DNA of 64,000 bases from Marinobacter bohaiensis (GCF_003258515.1 NZ_QGEH01000001.1:1116001-1180000); one strand, 5' to 3'. Shown: positions 27,809-37,166, counted from the stretch's first letter. The notes: generated by a model not told the origin, from the sequence alone. Program-made: numbers and translations.

Positions 27809-28279
27809 ATGCTGATTTCACTGGTTTTTCCTTTGCTGCTCGTAGGTGGTGCGGTGCTCGCCGCGCAATCCTCCGTTAATGGCCGGCTGGGCTCGACCGT
27901 CGGCGTGCTGGCGAGTGCCTGGCTGACGTTTGCGATGGGGGCGGCTATTACCTTCCTGCTGGTGTTCTTCTTCGAACCGCCGCACGCCGAGTCGCTGTTC
28001 ACGGTACCCAAGTGGCAGCTCACGGGAGCCCTGTTCGGCGTGGTGTACATGCTGGCGATTGTCTTTGCCGTCCCCCGGGTCGGTACAGCGGCGGCGACGG
28101 TCGCGGTGATCACCGGTCAGTTGCTGATGAGCCTGCTGGTGGACCACTTCGGCTGGCTGGGTAACACCCGCCTGCCGCTGGACGATTCGCGCATCGGCGC
28201 CATCGTGCTGCTGGCGGCCGCACTGGCCCTGATCTATCTGAGTAACGTGCGCCGGGAGAGGGCTTTGGCCACCGCCTGA
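27809..28279 (+). CDS. YdcZ-family (DUF606) membrane transporter, second of a pair
   Basis: A 156-residue membrane protein homologous to the preceding gene, with KWQLTGALFGVVYMLAIVFAVPRVG and GQLLMSLLVDHFGWLG at matching positions and AAQSSVNGRLG near the N terminus, which is the best-conserved part of the family. GAGG lies shortly before the start. Co-transcription with the first member and control by the divergent LysR protein are likely. Confidence 0.85.
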   Translation: MLISLVFPLLLVGGAVLAAQSSVNGRLGSTVGVLASAWLTFAMGAAITFLLVFFFEPPHAESLFTVPKWQLTGALFGVVYMLAIVFAVPRVGTAAATVAVITGQLLMSLLVDHFGWLGNTRLPLDDSRIGAIVLLAAALALIYLSNVRRERALATA

Positions 28280-28433
28280 CGAGGCTGGCAGATCAATCCC
28301 CGGCAGCGCCAAGCGTTGCGTCCGGCGGCAGATTGTTTAAAAATGCGCCTCCGTCCTTTGGGTAGCTGCCTATGCAGTTGCCTGAACCGCGACATAGCGA
28401 ATCGTTCTGCCACCGCCACGCCAAGGAATATCC

Positions 28434-29738
28434 ATGTCTCACGCTGCCGAAGCCCAGGCCGCCAAACCTGTTTCATCCCGTTCGCTCCGCCAGTACCTGG
28501 CCATCCTGGGGCCCGGTATTCTGGGAGCGGCCGCGGCGATTGGTGGCTCGCATCTGGTGGCGTCCACCAAGGCGGGGGCCCTGTATGGCTGGCAGTTGGC
28601 CGGGCTGGTGGTGCTGGTCAATCTGCTGAAGTATCCGTTCTTCCAGATCGGCGCCCGCTACACCATGGCCGCCGACGAGTCTCTGATCCAGGGCTACGAC
28701 CGCATCGGCCGCGGTTACCTGTACCTGTTTACGGCGCTCAACCTGTTCGCCTCGGTGGTCAGTACCGCCGGGGTGTCCATGTTGTGCGGCAGCATCCTGG
28801 GGCTGTTCGTTGGCGATAGCCTGAACGTGACCCAGCTCACCATCATCGTGCTGGCCGGCTCGCTGGCTTTCCTGATTTCCGGTCACTATCGGGTGCTGGA
28901 CGGCGTGACCAAATGGATCATTGCCGGCCTTGCGGTGGCTACGGTGGCGGCGCTGGTGATTGCCCTGGACCGGGGCGGCGTGGCGCCGCCGGAGTTTGTG
29001 TCACCCAGTCCGTGGAATCTCGCGGCCATCGGCTTCCTGGTGGCGTTGATGGGCTGGATGCCGGCGCCCATCGAGCTGTCGACCTGGAACAGCGTCTGGT
29101 TGCGGCAGAAGCTCAAGGACCGGGGCGGTGACCTGACCTATCGCGACTCCATTGTCGACTTCAACGTGGGCTACGTTACGTCGACCGTGCTGGCATTGGC
29201 CTTCATGGGGCTGGGAGCGCTGGTGCTCCATGGCAGCGGCGTATCCCTGGCCGGTTCCGGCATCGCCTTTGCCCATCAGTTGGTGGATGTCTACGCCGGC
29301 GTGATCGGTGACTGGAGCCGCTGGCTCATCGCGGCCATCGCGTTCCTGTGCATGTTCTCGACCACGGTTACCGTGCTGGATGGCTACAGCCGGGCACTGA
29401 GCGAATGCTTTGTCCAGTTTGGCCAGCCGGCCGGCAGCCGCCCCACCGGCCACGGTGCCCGTTATACCTACCCGCTGATGGTGGTGATGGCGATTGTCGC
29501 GGCGCTGATTGTGATGTTTTTCAAGGGTGCGCTGCTGGCCATGTTGGAGTTCGCGATGATTTCCGCCTTTGTGGCGGCGCTGGTCTTTGCCTGGTTGAAC
29601 TACCGGTTGATGGGGCTGGATTCGGTGCCGGCCGAGCACCGTCTGGGCAAGGGGATGGTGGTGCTGAGCTGGATCGGCATCGTGTTCTTCGCGTCGGTGA
29701 ACGCGCTGCTGGCGTACTGGTATCTGTTCGTGAAGTGA
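28434..29738 (+). CDS. Divergent Nramp-family transporter
   Basis: A 434-residue protein with eleven predicted helices and the overall Nramp fold sequence (GPGILGAAAAIGGSHLVAS... in helix 1, ARYTMAADESLIQGY after helix 2). Canonical Nramps use an Asp and Asn of a DPGN motif in helix 1 and MPHN in helix 6 to bind Mn or Fe. Here helix 1 reads IGGSH and helix 6 reads MPAPIE, so the Asp, Asn and helix-6 His are lost and only the Met remains. Metal transport is therefore doubtful; it may carry another substrate. AAGGA lies six bases before the start. Confidence 0.82.
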   Translation: MSHAAEAQAAKPVSSRSLRQYLAILGPGILGAAAAIGGSHLVASTKAGALYGWQLAGLVVLVNLLKYPFFQIGARYTMAADESLIQGYDRIGRGYLYLFTALNLFASVVSTAGVSMLCGSILGLFVGDSLNVTQLTIIVLAGSLAFLISGHYRVLDGVTKWIIAGLAVATVAALVIALDRGGVAPPEFVSPSPWNLAAIGFLVALMGWMPAPIELSTWNSVWLRQKLKDRGGDLTYRDSIVDFNVGYVTSTVLALAFMGLGALVLHGSGVSLAGSGIAFAHQLVDVYAGVIGDWSRWLIAAIAFLCMFSTTVTVLDGYSRALSECFVQFGQPAGSRPTGHGARYTYPLMVVMAIVAALIVMFFKGALLAMLEFAMISAFVAALVFAWLNYRLMGLDSVPAEHRLGKGMVVLSWIGIVFFASVNALLAYWYLFVK

Positions 29739-29756
29739 GCCGTTCGCGGCCAATAA

Positions 29757-29784
29757 AAAACCCGGGGCTTCGGCCCCGGGTTTT
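29757..29784. terminator. Bidirectional rho-independent terminator
   Basis: AAAACCCGGGGC (29757-29768), loop TTCG, GCCCCGGGTTTT (29773-29784). The stable GC stem with a TTCG tetraloop and A/T tails serves both strands. It ends the Nramp-like gene on the plus strand and the PhoX gene on the minus strand. Confidence 0.93.
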
Positions 29785-29807
29785 CTGGTTCAGGCGCGGT
29801 CGCCGGT

Positions 29808-31958
29808 TTATTCGCCGACGCGACCGCCATCGGCTTTCTGGATCACCACGGTAGAGGCCCGCGGGCGCACGGTGCCGCTGGTCTCGACGGTGGCGTCGGA
29901 GCCGGAAGGCCAGTTGCCCGGGTGCTGCACGTTGATGAACAGCGCGGTCTTGTCCGGCGTCGCGAAGATGCCGGTGATTTCACAGTCGTTGGGGCCGACC
30001 GCAAAGCGTTTCAGGTTGCCCTGGTCCTGCATGTCGACCACCGACGGATCGTTGCTGTTGCCGGAGACGGTCGACGGCACCACGGCCAGGACCTGGTCGT
30101 TGGTGTAGTCCGCCACGTCGTTGCCGCCGTTGTCGGTTTCAATCCAGAGGATGCCCTGGTCGCCGTCGCGCTGGTCGTACCACAGGCCGTCCGGGCTGGC
30201 GAACTGGTTCAGCTCGGTCAGGCCGGACGGATTGTCGTTGCCGGTCACGGCGCCGCCGAAGACGAAAATCTCCCACTCGAAGGTGGTGGAGGAGGCGGTG
30301 CCTTCCTGCCAGCGGATGATCTGTCCGTTCTCGTTGGCGGCGCGCGGGTTGGCGTTGTTCACCGGTGCGGTGCTGTAGCCCACGCCCAGGTCCTCGATGG
30401 CGCTGCCGCTGTTGGTGTAGGTGGCGGCGGTGCCTTCCGCGGTGCGGTCCGAGTTGTTGGTCAGGGTCATGTAGACGTCGCCGGAGGCCGGGTCCACCGC
30501 GCCCCATTCGGGACGGTCCATCGGCGTGGCGCCCATGATGTCGGCGGCGTCGCAGGTGTTGATGATCACGCCCGCCAGATCGTCGGCGGCCAGCCCCAGG
30601 GCGTCGGCCAGGGTGCCGCCGTCCGGGGTTTCCGCGTCCGGAGTCAGCGCCAGCCACTCGCCGGTGCCGTCGTCGTTGAACTTGGCGACGTAGAGAGTGC
30701 CTTCGTCCATGTACTTGGCGCCCAGGGCCAGGCGGTCGTAGGTGCCGCCGGCCTGGTTGGCATCGCTGGCGCTCCAGACGGCGTCGGAGACGAACTTGTA
30801 GATGTACTCGTTGCGGGAGTCATGACCGGAGTAGAACACCACCGGCTCGCCTTCCACCAGTTTGCCCGGCCAGCAGCCTTCGTGACGGAAGCGGCCCAAG
30901 TGGGTGCGCTTGACGGCTTCGCCGGTGTACGGGTCGATTTCGACGATGTAGCCGAAGGTGCGCGGCTCGTTACGGTAGTCGTCCGCCGCGGTGGCGCCGG
31001 TTTCCGTGGCGTCGAAGCGGGCGAATTCCTCGTCAACCTCAGCGGCCGCCGGATCATCGGACGCGGTTTCCCAGCCATAACGACCGGTGCTGGAGCCAAT
31101 CCCCAGGCGCAGGTCGTCGTCGCGCTGAGTGTCGGTCTTGATGAAGTAACCCGGCCAGTTCTCTTCGCAGGTCAGGTAGGTACCCCAGGGCGTGTAACCG
31201 CTGGCGCAGTTGTTGTTGGTGCCGCGGGTCATGGTGCCGTCGGTGGAGTACTTGGTGATGACGTAGTCGCTTTCGGCCACCGGGCCGGCCAGCGCCATCG
31301 GCGTGGCGGAGGTGATGCGGCGGTTGTAGGTGGAGTTTTTGACGTGGCCCCAGCTGCCGTCGGACTGCTTCTGCACTTCCACCAGGGTGACGCCGTGGGC
31401 GTTGATCTCGGTGCGCACTTCGTCCGCCAGTCGGTAGGCGTTGGAGGTGTCCGGCCCGCCCTGGGTTGACCAGAGGGCGCCCTGGTCGATGTACTCGTTG
31501 TTCAGCGCCAGGATGAAATGGGTGGACGCGGTGTCCTCGGCCAGCGGGAAATGGTACATGCCGTCGTGGTGCATGCCCACGGCGTTTTCCTGGATTTCCG
31601 GAGTGAAGGCCAGGGACTCATCCCACTCGGTGCCGGCGTCGCTCAGTGCGGTCCCCCAGGGGATCAGGATCTGCGCGGTGTAGCCGTCGGGCACGACGAT
31701 GGCGTCGGTCAGCGAACCCAGCACGGCGTCGAAGCCGAGAGTTAGGGAAGTGTCGTTGTCGCTGTCGTTATCGTCGTCGTCATCATTCCAGTCGCAGCCG
31801 GCCAGGCTCATGCCGAAACCGCCCAGTACCGTGGCGGCGGCGACGTTGAGGCTGCCGCGCATGACGGAGCGGCGGCTGAGACGGCGTTCCATGATTTCCG
31901 AGAACGGCTCGTTGCCGCTCTGGTTGTAGATCTCGTGGCTCTCGATTTCCTTACTCAT
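29808..31958 (-). CDS. phoX: PhoX-family alkaline phosphatase, Tat-exported lipoprotein
   Basis: A 716-residue DUF839/PhoX-family protein; characterised PhoX enzymes are calcium-iron phosphomonoesterases that release phosphate outside the cytoplasm. The N terminus carries a twin-arginine signal (RRLSRRSVMRGSLNVAAA) followed by a lipobox LAGC near residue 55, so it is predicted to be folded before export and lipid-anchored. An Asp-rich linker (about residues 56-72) follows. Family parts include FRHEGCWPGKLVEGEPVVFYSGHD and TNNSDRTAEGT. ATG at 31958 has AGAGGG upstream; the ATG at 31973 is a weaker choice. No Pho box was identified. Confidence 0.88.
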   Translation of the reverse strand: MSKEIESHEIYNQSGNEPFSEIMERRLSRRSVMRGSLNVAAATVLGGFGMSLAGCDWNDDDDDNDSDNDTSLTLGFDAVLGSLTDAIVVPDGYTAQILIPWGTALSDAGTEWDESLAFTPEIQENAVGMHHDGMYHFPLAEDTASTHFILALNNEYIDQGALWSTQGGPDTSNAYRLADEVRTEINAHGVTLVEVQKQSDGSWGHVKNSTYNRRITSATPMALAGPVAESDYVITKYSTDGTMTRGTNNNCASGYTPWGTYLTCEENWPGYFIKTDTQRDDDLRLGIGSSTGRYGWETASDDPAAAEVDEEFARFDATETGATAADDYRNEPRTFGYIVEIDPYTGEAVKRTHLGRFRHEGCWPGKLVEGEPVVFYSGHDSRNEYIYKFVSDAVWSASDANQAGGTYDRLALGAKYMDEGTLYVAKFNDDGTGEWLALTPDAETPDGGTLADALGLAADDLAGVIINTCDAADIMGATPMDRPEWGAVDPASGDVYMTLTNNSDRTAEGTAATYTNSGSAIEDLGVGYSTAPVNNANPRAANENGQIIRWQEGTASSTTFEWEIFVFGGAVTGNDNPSGLTELNQFASPDGLWYDQRDGDQGILWIETDNGGNDVADYTNDQVLAVVPSTVSGNSNDPSVVDMQDQGNLKRFAVGPNDCEITGIFATPDKTALFINVQHPGNWPSGSDATVETSGTVRPRASTVVIQKADGGRVGE

Positions 31959-32238
31959 GTGTCCCTCTCTCATCGATTATTTGTCGGAATGGGCGTCAGT
32001 TCCTAAGCCGTCCGCAAGCCTATCGATACAAGGTGACAGGTCGGTTACCGAAATAAGACGAATCGGACGTTCATCAGAGCCGCCCTGACGCGTCGTTCTG
32101 GTACGCATTCCGGATTGATGACGCAGCGCGAAAAGGCGCGGAACCGGGCTGTCGCCGGCTTGATTCGAAGGCCTGAGCGGTTTCTACTGGGCGGCGCCCG
32201 CACGCATCGGATGCGGGAAAACATCGAAGGAGATGGCT

Positions 32239-32658
32239 TTGGCAGGACGAAGTAAGGGGCTGATTCCGGTATTGCTGGTGGTGGGGGCGTTTATCGCCAG
32301 TCTGGTTTGGCTGGTCGGGTGGGCGTCGTTGACGCCGGTGGTGCCGGCCATTTACGGGGTGGTCAGTGGCGTTCTCTTTCTCCTGTATGGTCTCGACAAA
32401 CGGGCGGCCCGCCTCGATCGTCGCCGGGTGCCGGAGCGGCGTCTGCAGGCGCTGGCGCTGTTGGGCGGCTGGCCCGGTGCCCTGCTGGCCCAGCAGCTGT
32501 TCCGGCACAAGACCCGCAAGCTTCGTTTTCAGGTGGTCTTCTGGCTGATCGTACTGCTGCACCTCGTGGTGCTGGGGGCGCTGCTTCTGGCGCATGGCAT
32601 CGAGGGGTGGCGGAATGAGCTGTGGCCGGAACTGTCGCGCCTGCTCGGCAACGGGTAG
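32239..32658 (+). CDS. DUF1294 small membrane protein
   Basis: A 139-residue protein with three or four hydrophobic helices. LLYGLDKRAARLDRRRVPERRLQALALLGGWPGALLAQQLFRHKTRKLRFQ matches DUF1294 closely (YG.DK, GGWPGA, HKT.K). The function of the family is unknown; some members carry an N-terminal cold-shock domain, absent here. The start is probably the TTG at 32239, six bases after AAGGAG; the in-frame ATG at 32233 touches that ribosome-binding site. Confidence 0.85.
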   Translation: MAGRSKGLIPVLLVVGAFIASLVWLVGWASLTPVVPAIYGVVSGVLFLLYGLDKRAARLDRRRVPERRLQALALLGGWPGALLAQQLFRHKTRKLRFQVVFWLIVLLHLVVLGALLLAHGIEGWRNELWPELSRLLGNG

Positions 32659-32751
32659 GGGGGCGGTCGACCGTCAGTGGTCGAAGGCAACCCGTCGAGA
32701 AAACCGGGAGCATCCCGCCCCCGGTTGTGTTGACCGGTATCCGGTGAGGTT

Positions 32752-35175
32752 TTACCAGGCGTACTTGAGGGTACCCAGCACGGTCCGGCCGTCGCCGTAG
32801 TAGTTGGTGCCGTAGTAGCTGGTCACCACGTACTCTTCGTCCAGCAGGTTGGTGGCGTTGACCGACAGGCCCAGCTTGGGGGTGATCTGGTAGCGCACCA
32901 TGGCGTCGGCCACCGTGTAGGCGTCGACCGGAACGGTGTTGGCGTCATCGCCGTAGGTCGAGCCGACGTAGCGCACGCCGCCACCGATCGTGACATCGCC
33001 TCGCGCACCGTTGGCCGGGAAGGTGTGATCCACCCACGCCGAGGCCAGATGCTCGGGCACCGCGGACGGGCGGTTACCTTCGTTGCCGCCGATGCCGTCT
33101 TCCTCGATTTCCGCGTCCCAGTAAGAGTAGGCCAGGGTCATGTTGGTGTTGCGGGCGAGGGACATCTTGGCTTCGAACTCGGCGCCGCGGTTGCCGATCT
33201 TACCCACCTGACGCTGGATGACGGGAGTCACGTTGGTGGGCACGTTGGTCTGGGTCAGGTCGAACAGCGCCACGGTGAACAGCGCGTCGAGCGTGGCCGG
33301 CTGGTACTTCATGCCCACTTCGTATTGCGTGCCTTCCTGGGGCTCAAGCGAGCCTTCCACGGAGTAGCCGTTGGCGCTCGGTGCATACAGCGGCTGGAAG
33401 GACTCGGAGTAGTTGCCGTAAACCGACAGGCCGTCGGTGATCTTGTAGGTCAGGCCGGCGCGGGAGGTGAAGCTCTCGGCGGTGGTGCTTTCGTCGGTGT
33501 CGGTCGTGAAGTAGTGCACGTCGGCATCGAAGTAGTCGTAGCGTCCACCCAGCGTCAGGATCCAGCGATCGTTGAAGGTCAGCTCTTCCTGGGCGTAGAC
33601 GCCGTAGGCGTTCTGTTCCGGTTCGTAGTCCTGGTAGACGGTGGACACATCGACGCAGGCACGGCCGCAGTAGACCGGGTCGTAGATGTCGATGCCCGGC
33701 GCCGACCCGAGCAGGGTGGTTTCCCGGTCCTTGTCGTAGGTGTAGTCCATGCCGAACAGGGTACGGCTGTCGATGGAGTCGGTCAGGGCGGTGTCGTACT
33801 GGAGCTGGTTGTCGATGCCGAAGCGGTCCGCCTCGCCGTCCACCGAAAAGGCGGTGCGGTCGACGCTGGGATCGGTGGTGCCGCCGTAGACCTGCTCGTA
33901 GTCCAGGTCGATGTGACTGTAGCGGGCGGTCTGGCGGAAGGTCAGCGCGTCCGAGAACTGGTGCGAGAACAGATAGCCGAGGGATGATTCGGTGGTGTCG
34001 AACCGGTTGAAGTCCGGCTCGCCCAGGAAGCTTTCCGGATCGATGTCGGCGTCGGCGGGGAAGCCATAACCGGCGTTGCTGTCGCGCTTGCTGAAGTTGG
34101 CCAGAAGGGTCAGCGAGGTTCTGTCGCTGGGCTGGTAGGTCACCGCTGGTGCGATGTAGAAACGGTCGTCGTTGGAGTAGTCCCGACCGTGGGTGCCGTC
34201 CTGCCACAGGCCGGTCAGACGATAGCTCCACTTGCCGTCGTCATCGACCGGGCCGCCGAAATCGGTACCGGCACTGAGGTGCTCATCGCCGCCGGTGACG
34301 AAAACTTCGCCGTGCTCGGTGGATTGCGGGCGTTTGGTAATGGCGTTGACCAGACCGCCGGGACCGTTCAGCCCGAACAGGCTGGAGGTGGAACCTTTCA
34401 GCACGTCGATCTGTTGCAGGCCGTACGGTTCGATCCGGGAGGTCGTGAAACTGGGAATGCGGCTGGGCAGGCCATCGCGATAGGTGCCCAGGGACATCTG
34501 GTTGAACCCGCGAATCCGGTAGAAATCGTAGCGGTCGTCCGAGCCGTAGGCATCCACCGAGACGCTGGAGGTGTAGGACAGCGCCTGCTGCAGGTCCTGG
34601 ACGTTACGGGTTTCCAGTTCTTCTTCGGTGATGACCGAGACCGAGGCCGACGTATCGACAATCGGCGTGTCCATCTTGGTGCCGGTGGCGCTGCGGCTGT
34701 TGACCACACTGTCCGTCACCGGTCCCACCGCCGATTCCGCGCTGGCCTGGACCTGCAGTGGATCCAGCGGCGTGGCGTCATCGCTGACTTCCGCGGCGGC
34801 TTCCACCACGACGGTATTGGCGTCGGCCAGGCTGTAGCTCAGGCCGGAGCCCAGCAGCAGTTGGCCCAGGGCGTCGGCGTTGCTCAGGGTGCCGTTGACG
34901 GCGGGCGCCTGCAGGTCGCGCACCAGCGAGCCATCGACCGTAATCTGCAAGTCCGATTGCTGACCGAACAGGGCCAGGGCCGGTGTCATCGGCTGGGCCG
35001 GAATATTGAAGGTGTTTTCGGCCTGCAGTGCCGAGGCTGCCTGCTGGGTGCTGGTCTGGGCGTTGGCGCTGGCCGGCAGCAGCATGGGCGTCAGGCCGGT
35101 GGACAGCAGCAGGGCGCTGGCCAGGACGCGGCGGCGGTATCGGGTGGGGGAGTGGGTGGATGCCCCGGTTGTCAT
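32752..35175 (-). CDS. TonB-dependent siderophore receptor with STN signalling domain (FpvA/FoxA-like)
   Basis: An 807-residue outer-membrane receptor. After the signal peptide (ending about residue 39, ANAQT) comes an STN domain (about residues 53-125, FNIPAQPMTPALALFGQQSDLQI), which passes a signal through the plug to FecR; then plug (SVSVITEEELETRNVQDLQQAL, LKGSTSSLFGLNGPGGLVNAITKRP) and barrel ending KYAW. It transports a ferric siderophore. It is the last gene of a fecI-fecR-receptor unit and is thus predicted to auto-induce its own synthesis when its ligand is present. Confidence 0.93.
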   Translation of the reverse strand: MTTGASTHSPTRYRRRVLASALLLSTGLTPMLLPASANAQTSTQQAASALQAENTFNIPAQPMTPALALFGQQSDLQITVDGSLVRDLQAPAVNGTLSNADALGQLLLGSGLSYSLADANTVVVEAAAEVSDDATPLDPLQVQASAESAVGPVTDSVVNSRSATGTKMDTPIVDTSASVSVITEEELETRNVQDLQQALSYTSSVSVDAYGSDDRYDFYRIRGFNQMSLGTYRDGLPSRIPSFTTSRIEPYGLQQIDVLKGSTSSLFGLNGPGGLVNAITKRPQSTEHGEVFVTGGDEHLSAGTDFGGPVDDDGKWSYRLTGLWQDGTHGRDYSNDDRFYIAPAVTYQPSDRTSLTLLANFSKRDSNAGYGFPADADIDPESFLGEPDFNRFDTTESSLGYLFSHQFSDALTFRQTARYSHIDLDYEQVYGGTTDPSVDRTAFSVDGEADRFGIDNQLQYDTALTDSIDSRTLFGMDYTYDKDRETTLLGSAPGIDIYDPVYCGRACVDVSTVYQDYEPEQNAYGVYAQEELTFNDRWILTLGGRYDYFDADVHYFTTDTDESTTAESFTSRAGLTYKITDGLSVYGNYSESFQPLYAPSANGYSVEGSLEPQEGTQYEVGMKYQPATLDALFTVALFDLTQTNVPTNVTPVIQRQVGKIGNRGAEFEAKMSLARNTNMTLAYSYWDAEIEEDGIGGNEGNRPSAVPEHLASAWVDHTFPANGARGDVTIGGGVRYVGSTYGDDANTVPVDAYTVADAMVRYQITPKLGLSVNATNLLDEEYVVTSYYGTNYYGDGRTVLGTLKYAW

Positions 35176-35207
35176 CGAGTGTCTCCGTTGGATGTTTGTC
35201 GTGCGTT

Positions 35208-35232
35208 AATGAGAATTTGAACGTTTCTCATT
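35208..35232 (-). promoter_or_regulatory. Iron-box-like inverted repeat before the receptor gene
   Basis: AATGAGAA (35208-35215) and TTCTCATT (35225-35232) are exact inverted repeats with a nine-base spacer, 33 bases before the receptor start. The arms are those of a Fur box but the spacer is longer than usual, so two half-sites or a different regulator are possible. Confidence 0.5.
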
Positions 35233-35325
35233 TGCGTGCTTGAGACAAAACGTCGGCCGGAGGACTTTTTTCAAAAATAATCTGAAATTGCCTCAAAAAA
35301 CCTGAAATCGAACATTCGTGCGCGT

Positions 35326-36372
35326 TCAGGAGGCGGACACCAAGAGCAACCAGGGCGTGATTTCCCGCACCACGGCCTGTTGCGCCCGGGCAATGCCGCG
35401 CAGCGCGCCGACCGGATTCTTCAGGTTGTAGACGCCGGTGACGGGCTGCCCGGCGAGGGCGTCGTCGGTTACCACGATACGCCCGGGGAAATAGCGTCGT
35501 AGCCGGTCAACCACGTCGCCCAGGGGCTGGTCCTGGGCGATCAGCTGGTGTTGGCGCCAGGCGGCGATCTGACCGGTTGGGAGAGTGCCGCGCTCCACGC
35601 CTTGAGCGTCACGGACCGAGATTGTCTGTCCCGTCGTCAGCACTTCTGTGGCATCCGCCTGTAAGGTTGGATCGACCCGCACCCGGCCGTGCTCTACGGA
35701 TACGGCGGTGCCCAGGTCCCGGCGCAGGACGTTGAAGCCGGTACCCAGGACCGTGACCTCCGTGTTGTGGGAGGACACCCGGAAGGGCCGTGTGGGCGCC
35801 GGCGTCACCTCGAAGAAGGCCTCGCCCCGCAATAGGTCGATATGGCGCTCGCCGTCACTGTAGTGAACGCTGATGGCGCTCTCCGGCGCCAGGGTGACGA
35901 CGCTGTCGTCGCTCAACTGGATATCGCGCGTTTCCGCCGTATCCGTGGTGTAGTCCGCCCGCATGTGCAGGTAGGCGTGAGGGCCCACCACCAGCGCCAG
36001 CAGGCAGGCCGCTATCGCCAGGCCGGCGACACGCAGACGTCGGGGGCGCCGCTGTGCCGCGTGGGGCTGAGCCCCGGTGGGCGGCGCGTCGTTTGCTGCG
36101 AAGGCTGCATCGTGCTGGTGGCTGGTAGTCTGACCGCGCATCTCATCCAGCGCCGCCTGCCAGGATCGGGGCTCGGCCGGGGCCGCGGCCTCAATCAACA
36201 GGGCGGTATGCCGGGTCGCCGCCCAGGCGTCGGCGTGCTCGGGGCTGCGTTGCAACCACGTGTCGAAGGCCTGGCGGAGGTCGTCGTTCCCGGGCTCCTC
36301 CTGCAATCGGATCATCCAGTCGGTCGCTTCCCGGTCGATCCGGGCGCGGCTTGATTCGGTGTTCCCTGCCAT
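35326..36372 (-). CDS. fecR: FecR-family anti-sigma/sigma regulator
   Basis: A 348-residue inner-membrane signalling protein. The cytoplasmic N-terminal DUF4880 domain (about residues 10-60, EATDWMIRLQEEPGNDDLRQAFDTWL) binds the sigma factor; one transmembrane helix (about 113-132, LAIAACLLALVVG) leads to the periplasmic FecR domain (IQLSDDSVVTLAPESAISVHY, LLRGEAFFEV) and a C-terminal STN-like part that contacts the receptor. It relays receptor occupancy to the FecI sigma factor. It lies 157 bases after fecI and 150 bases before the receptor gene. Confidence 0.92.
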   Translation of the reverse strand: MAGNTESSRARIDREATDWMIRLQEEPGNDDLRQAFDTWLQRSPEHADAWAATRHTALLIEAAAPAEPRSWQAALDEMRGQTTSHQHDAAFAANDAPPTGAQPHAAQRRPRRLRVAGLAIAACLLALVVGPHAYLHMRADYTTDTAETRDIQLSDDSVVTLAPESAISVHYSDGERHIDLLRGEAFFEVTPAPTRPFRVSSHNTEVTVLGTGFNVLRRDLGTAVSVEHGRVRVDPTLQADATEVLTTGQTISVRDAQGVERGTLPTGQIAAWRQHQLIAQDQPLGDVVDRLRRYFPGRIVVTDDALAGQPVTGVYNLKNPVGALRGIARAQQAVVREITPWLLLVSAS

Positions 36373-36529
36373 TCCCGTGTCTATCCCTTTGCGGCTCGTT
36401 GAGTGCTGTTGTTATCGGGGCCGTCCTGCTGCCAACGCGGTGCCCTGATGACGAAACGTTCCGACACCGGCTTTTTCCAAAAAAACAGGTTCCAGGAAAA
36501 CAGAGGTGCTGTTTGGCGTTGCATGGACA

Positions 36530-37042
36530 CTAGGGACGCTCCAGACGCTCTTTGCAGTACTCGATGCCTTCAGCCACCAGCTTGTGGGCGAGGGCGACGG
36601 AAATATCGAGATAGGCGGCAATCTCCCGCAGCTTGGCGCCGCCGAAGCGGTTCATCTCCAGTGCGATCCGGGTGCGCTCGGGCAGCTCGTTCATGGCGGC
36701 CAGGACCCGCGCGTACTCGTCCCGGTAAAGGTTGACCGTTTCCGGGTTGCGGGCGGTATCGGCGGCATGTAGTGAGGCGTCGTCCTCCGGCGGCGGCACG
36801 GTCACCGGGGGCTCGCGGGTGGTGCGGCGACGGCTGTCCAGCGCCAGGTTGCGCACGATCCGGTAGAGGTAACCGGTGGCGTCATCCAGGAAGCGGCCCC
36901 GGGACGCCTCGTCGAAACGCAGCCAGGCCTCCTGCACCAGGTCCTCCGCGGTCACCCGGTTGCCGGTAATGCGGCTGGCATAGCTGACCAGCGCACTCCG
37001 GTGGCTGACGAACAGGTCGAGCGCGGATTGGGGATGGGACAA
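36530..37042 (-). CDS. fecI: FecI-family ECF sigma factor
   Basis: A 170-residue extracytoplasmic-function sigma factor with region 2 (YASRITGNRVTAEDLVQEAWLRF ... YLYRIVRNLALDSRRR) and region 4 (ELPERTRIALEMNRFGGAKLREIAAYLDISVALAHKLV). It directs RNA polymerase to the siderophore receptor gene. The start is taken as TTG at 37042, nine bases after GAGGAA; the only ATG further up (37144) would put the start upstream of the Fur-like box at 37107-37131, inside the presumed promoter. The final length is then usual for FecI proteins. Confidence 0.88.
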   Translation of the reverse strand: MSHPQSALDLFVSHRSALVSYASRITGNRVTAEDLVQEAWLRFDEASRGRFLDDATGYLYRIVRNLALDSRRRTTREPPVTVPPPEDDASLHAADTARNPETVNLYRDEYARVLAAMNELPERTRIALEMNRFGGAKLREIAAYLDISVALAHKLVAEGIEYCKERLERP

Positions 37043-37106
37043 AGCGACTGCTTCCTCAGAAAACGACGCGGCCAGGGCATGGATCGCGGCGCCTATTGAT
37101 ACCAGA

Positions 37107-37131
37107 AAATGAGATTGATTATCAATTATTT
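37107..37131 (-). promoter_or_regulatory. Fur box upstream of fecI
   Basis: The core ATTGAT-T-ATCAAT (37114-37126) is a perfect 6-1-6 palindrome. Read on the minus strand, the 19 bases around TTGATAATCAATCTC match 13 of 19 positions of the classical Fur consensus. It sits about 65 bases before the proposed fecI start, so iron repression of the whole fecI-fecR-receptor unit is expected. Confidence 0.75.
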
Positions 37132-37166
37132 CCCCGCCAGGCATCGTTGAGTGCCCTGAAGTGTAC

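Noticed and set aside
37043-37144. The N-terminal extension of FecI to ATG 37144
   Set aside because: It would cover the Fur box and lengthen FecI beyond its usual size; the TTG at 37042 has a good ribosome-binding site.
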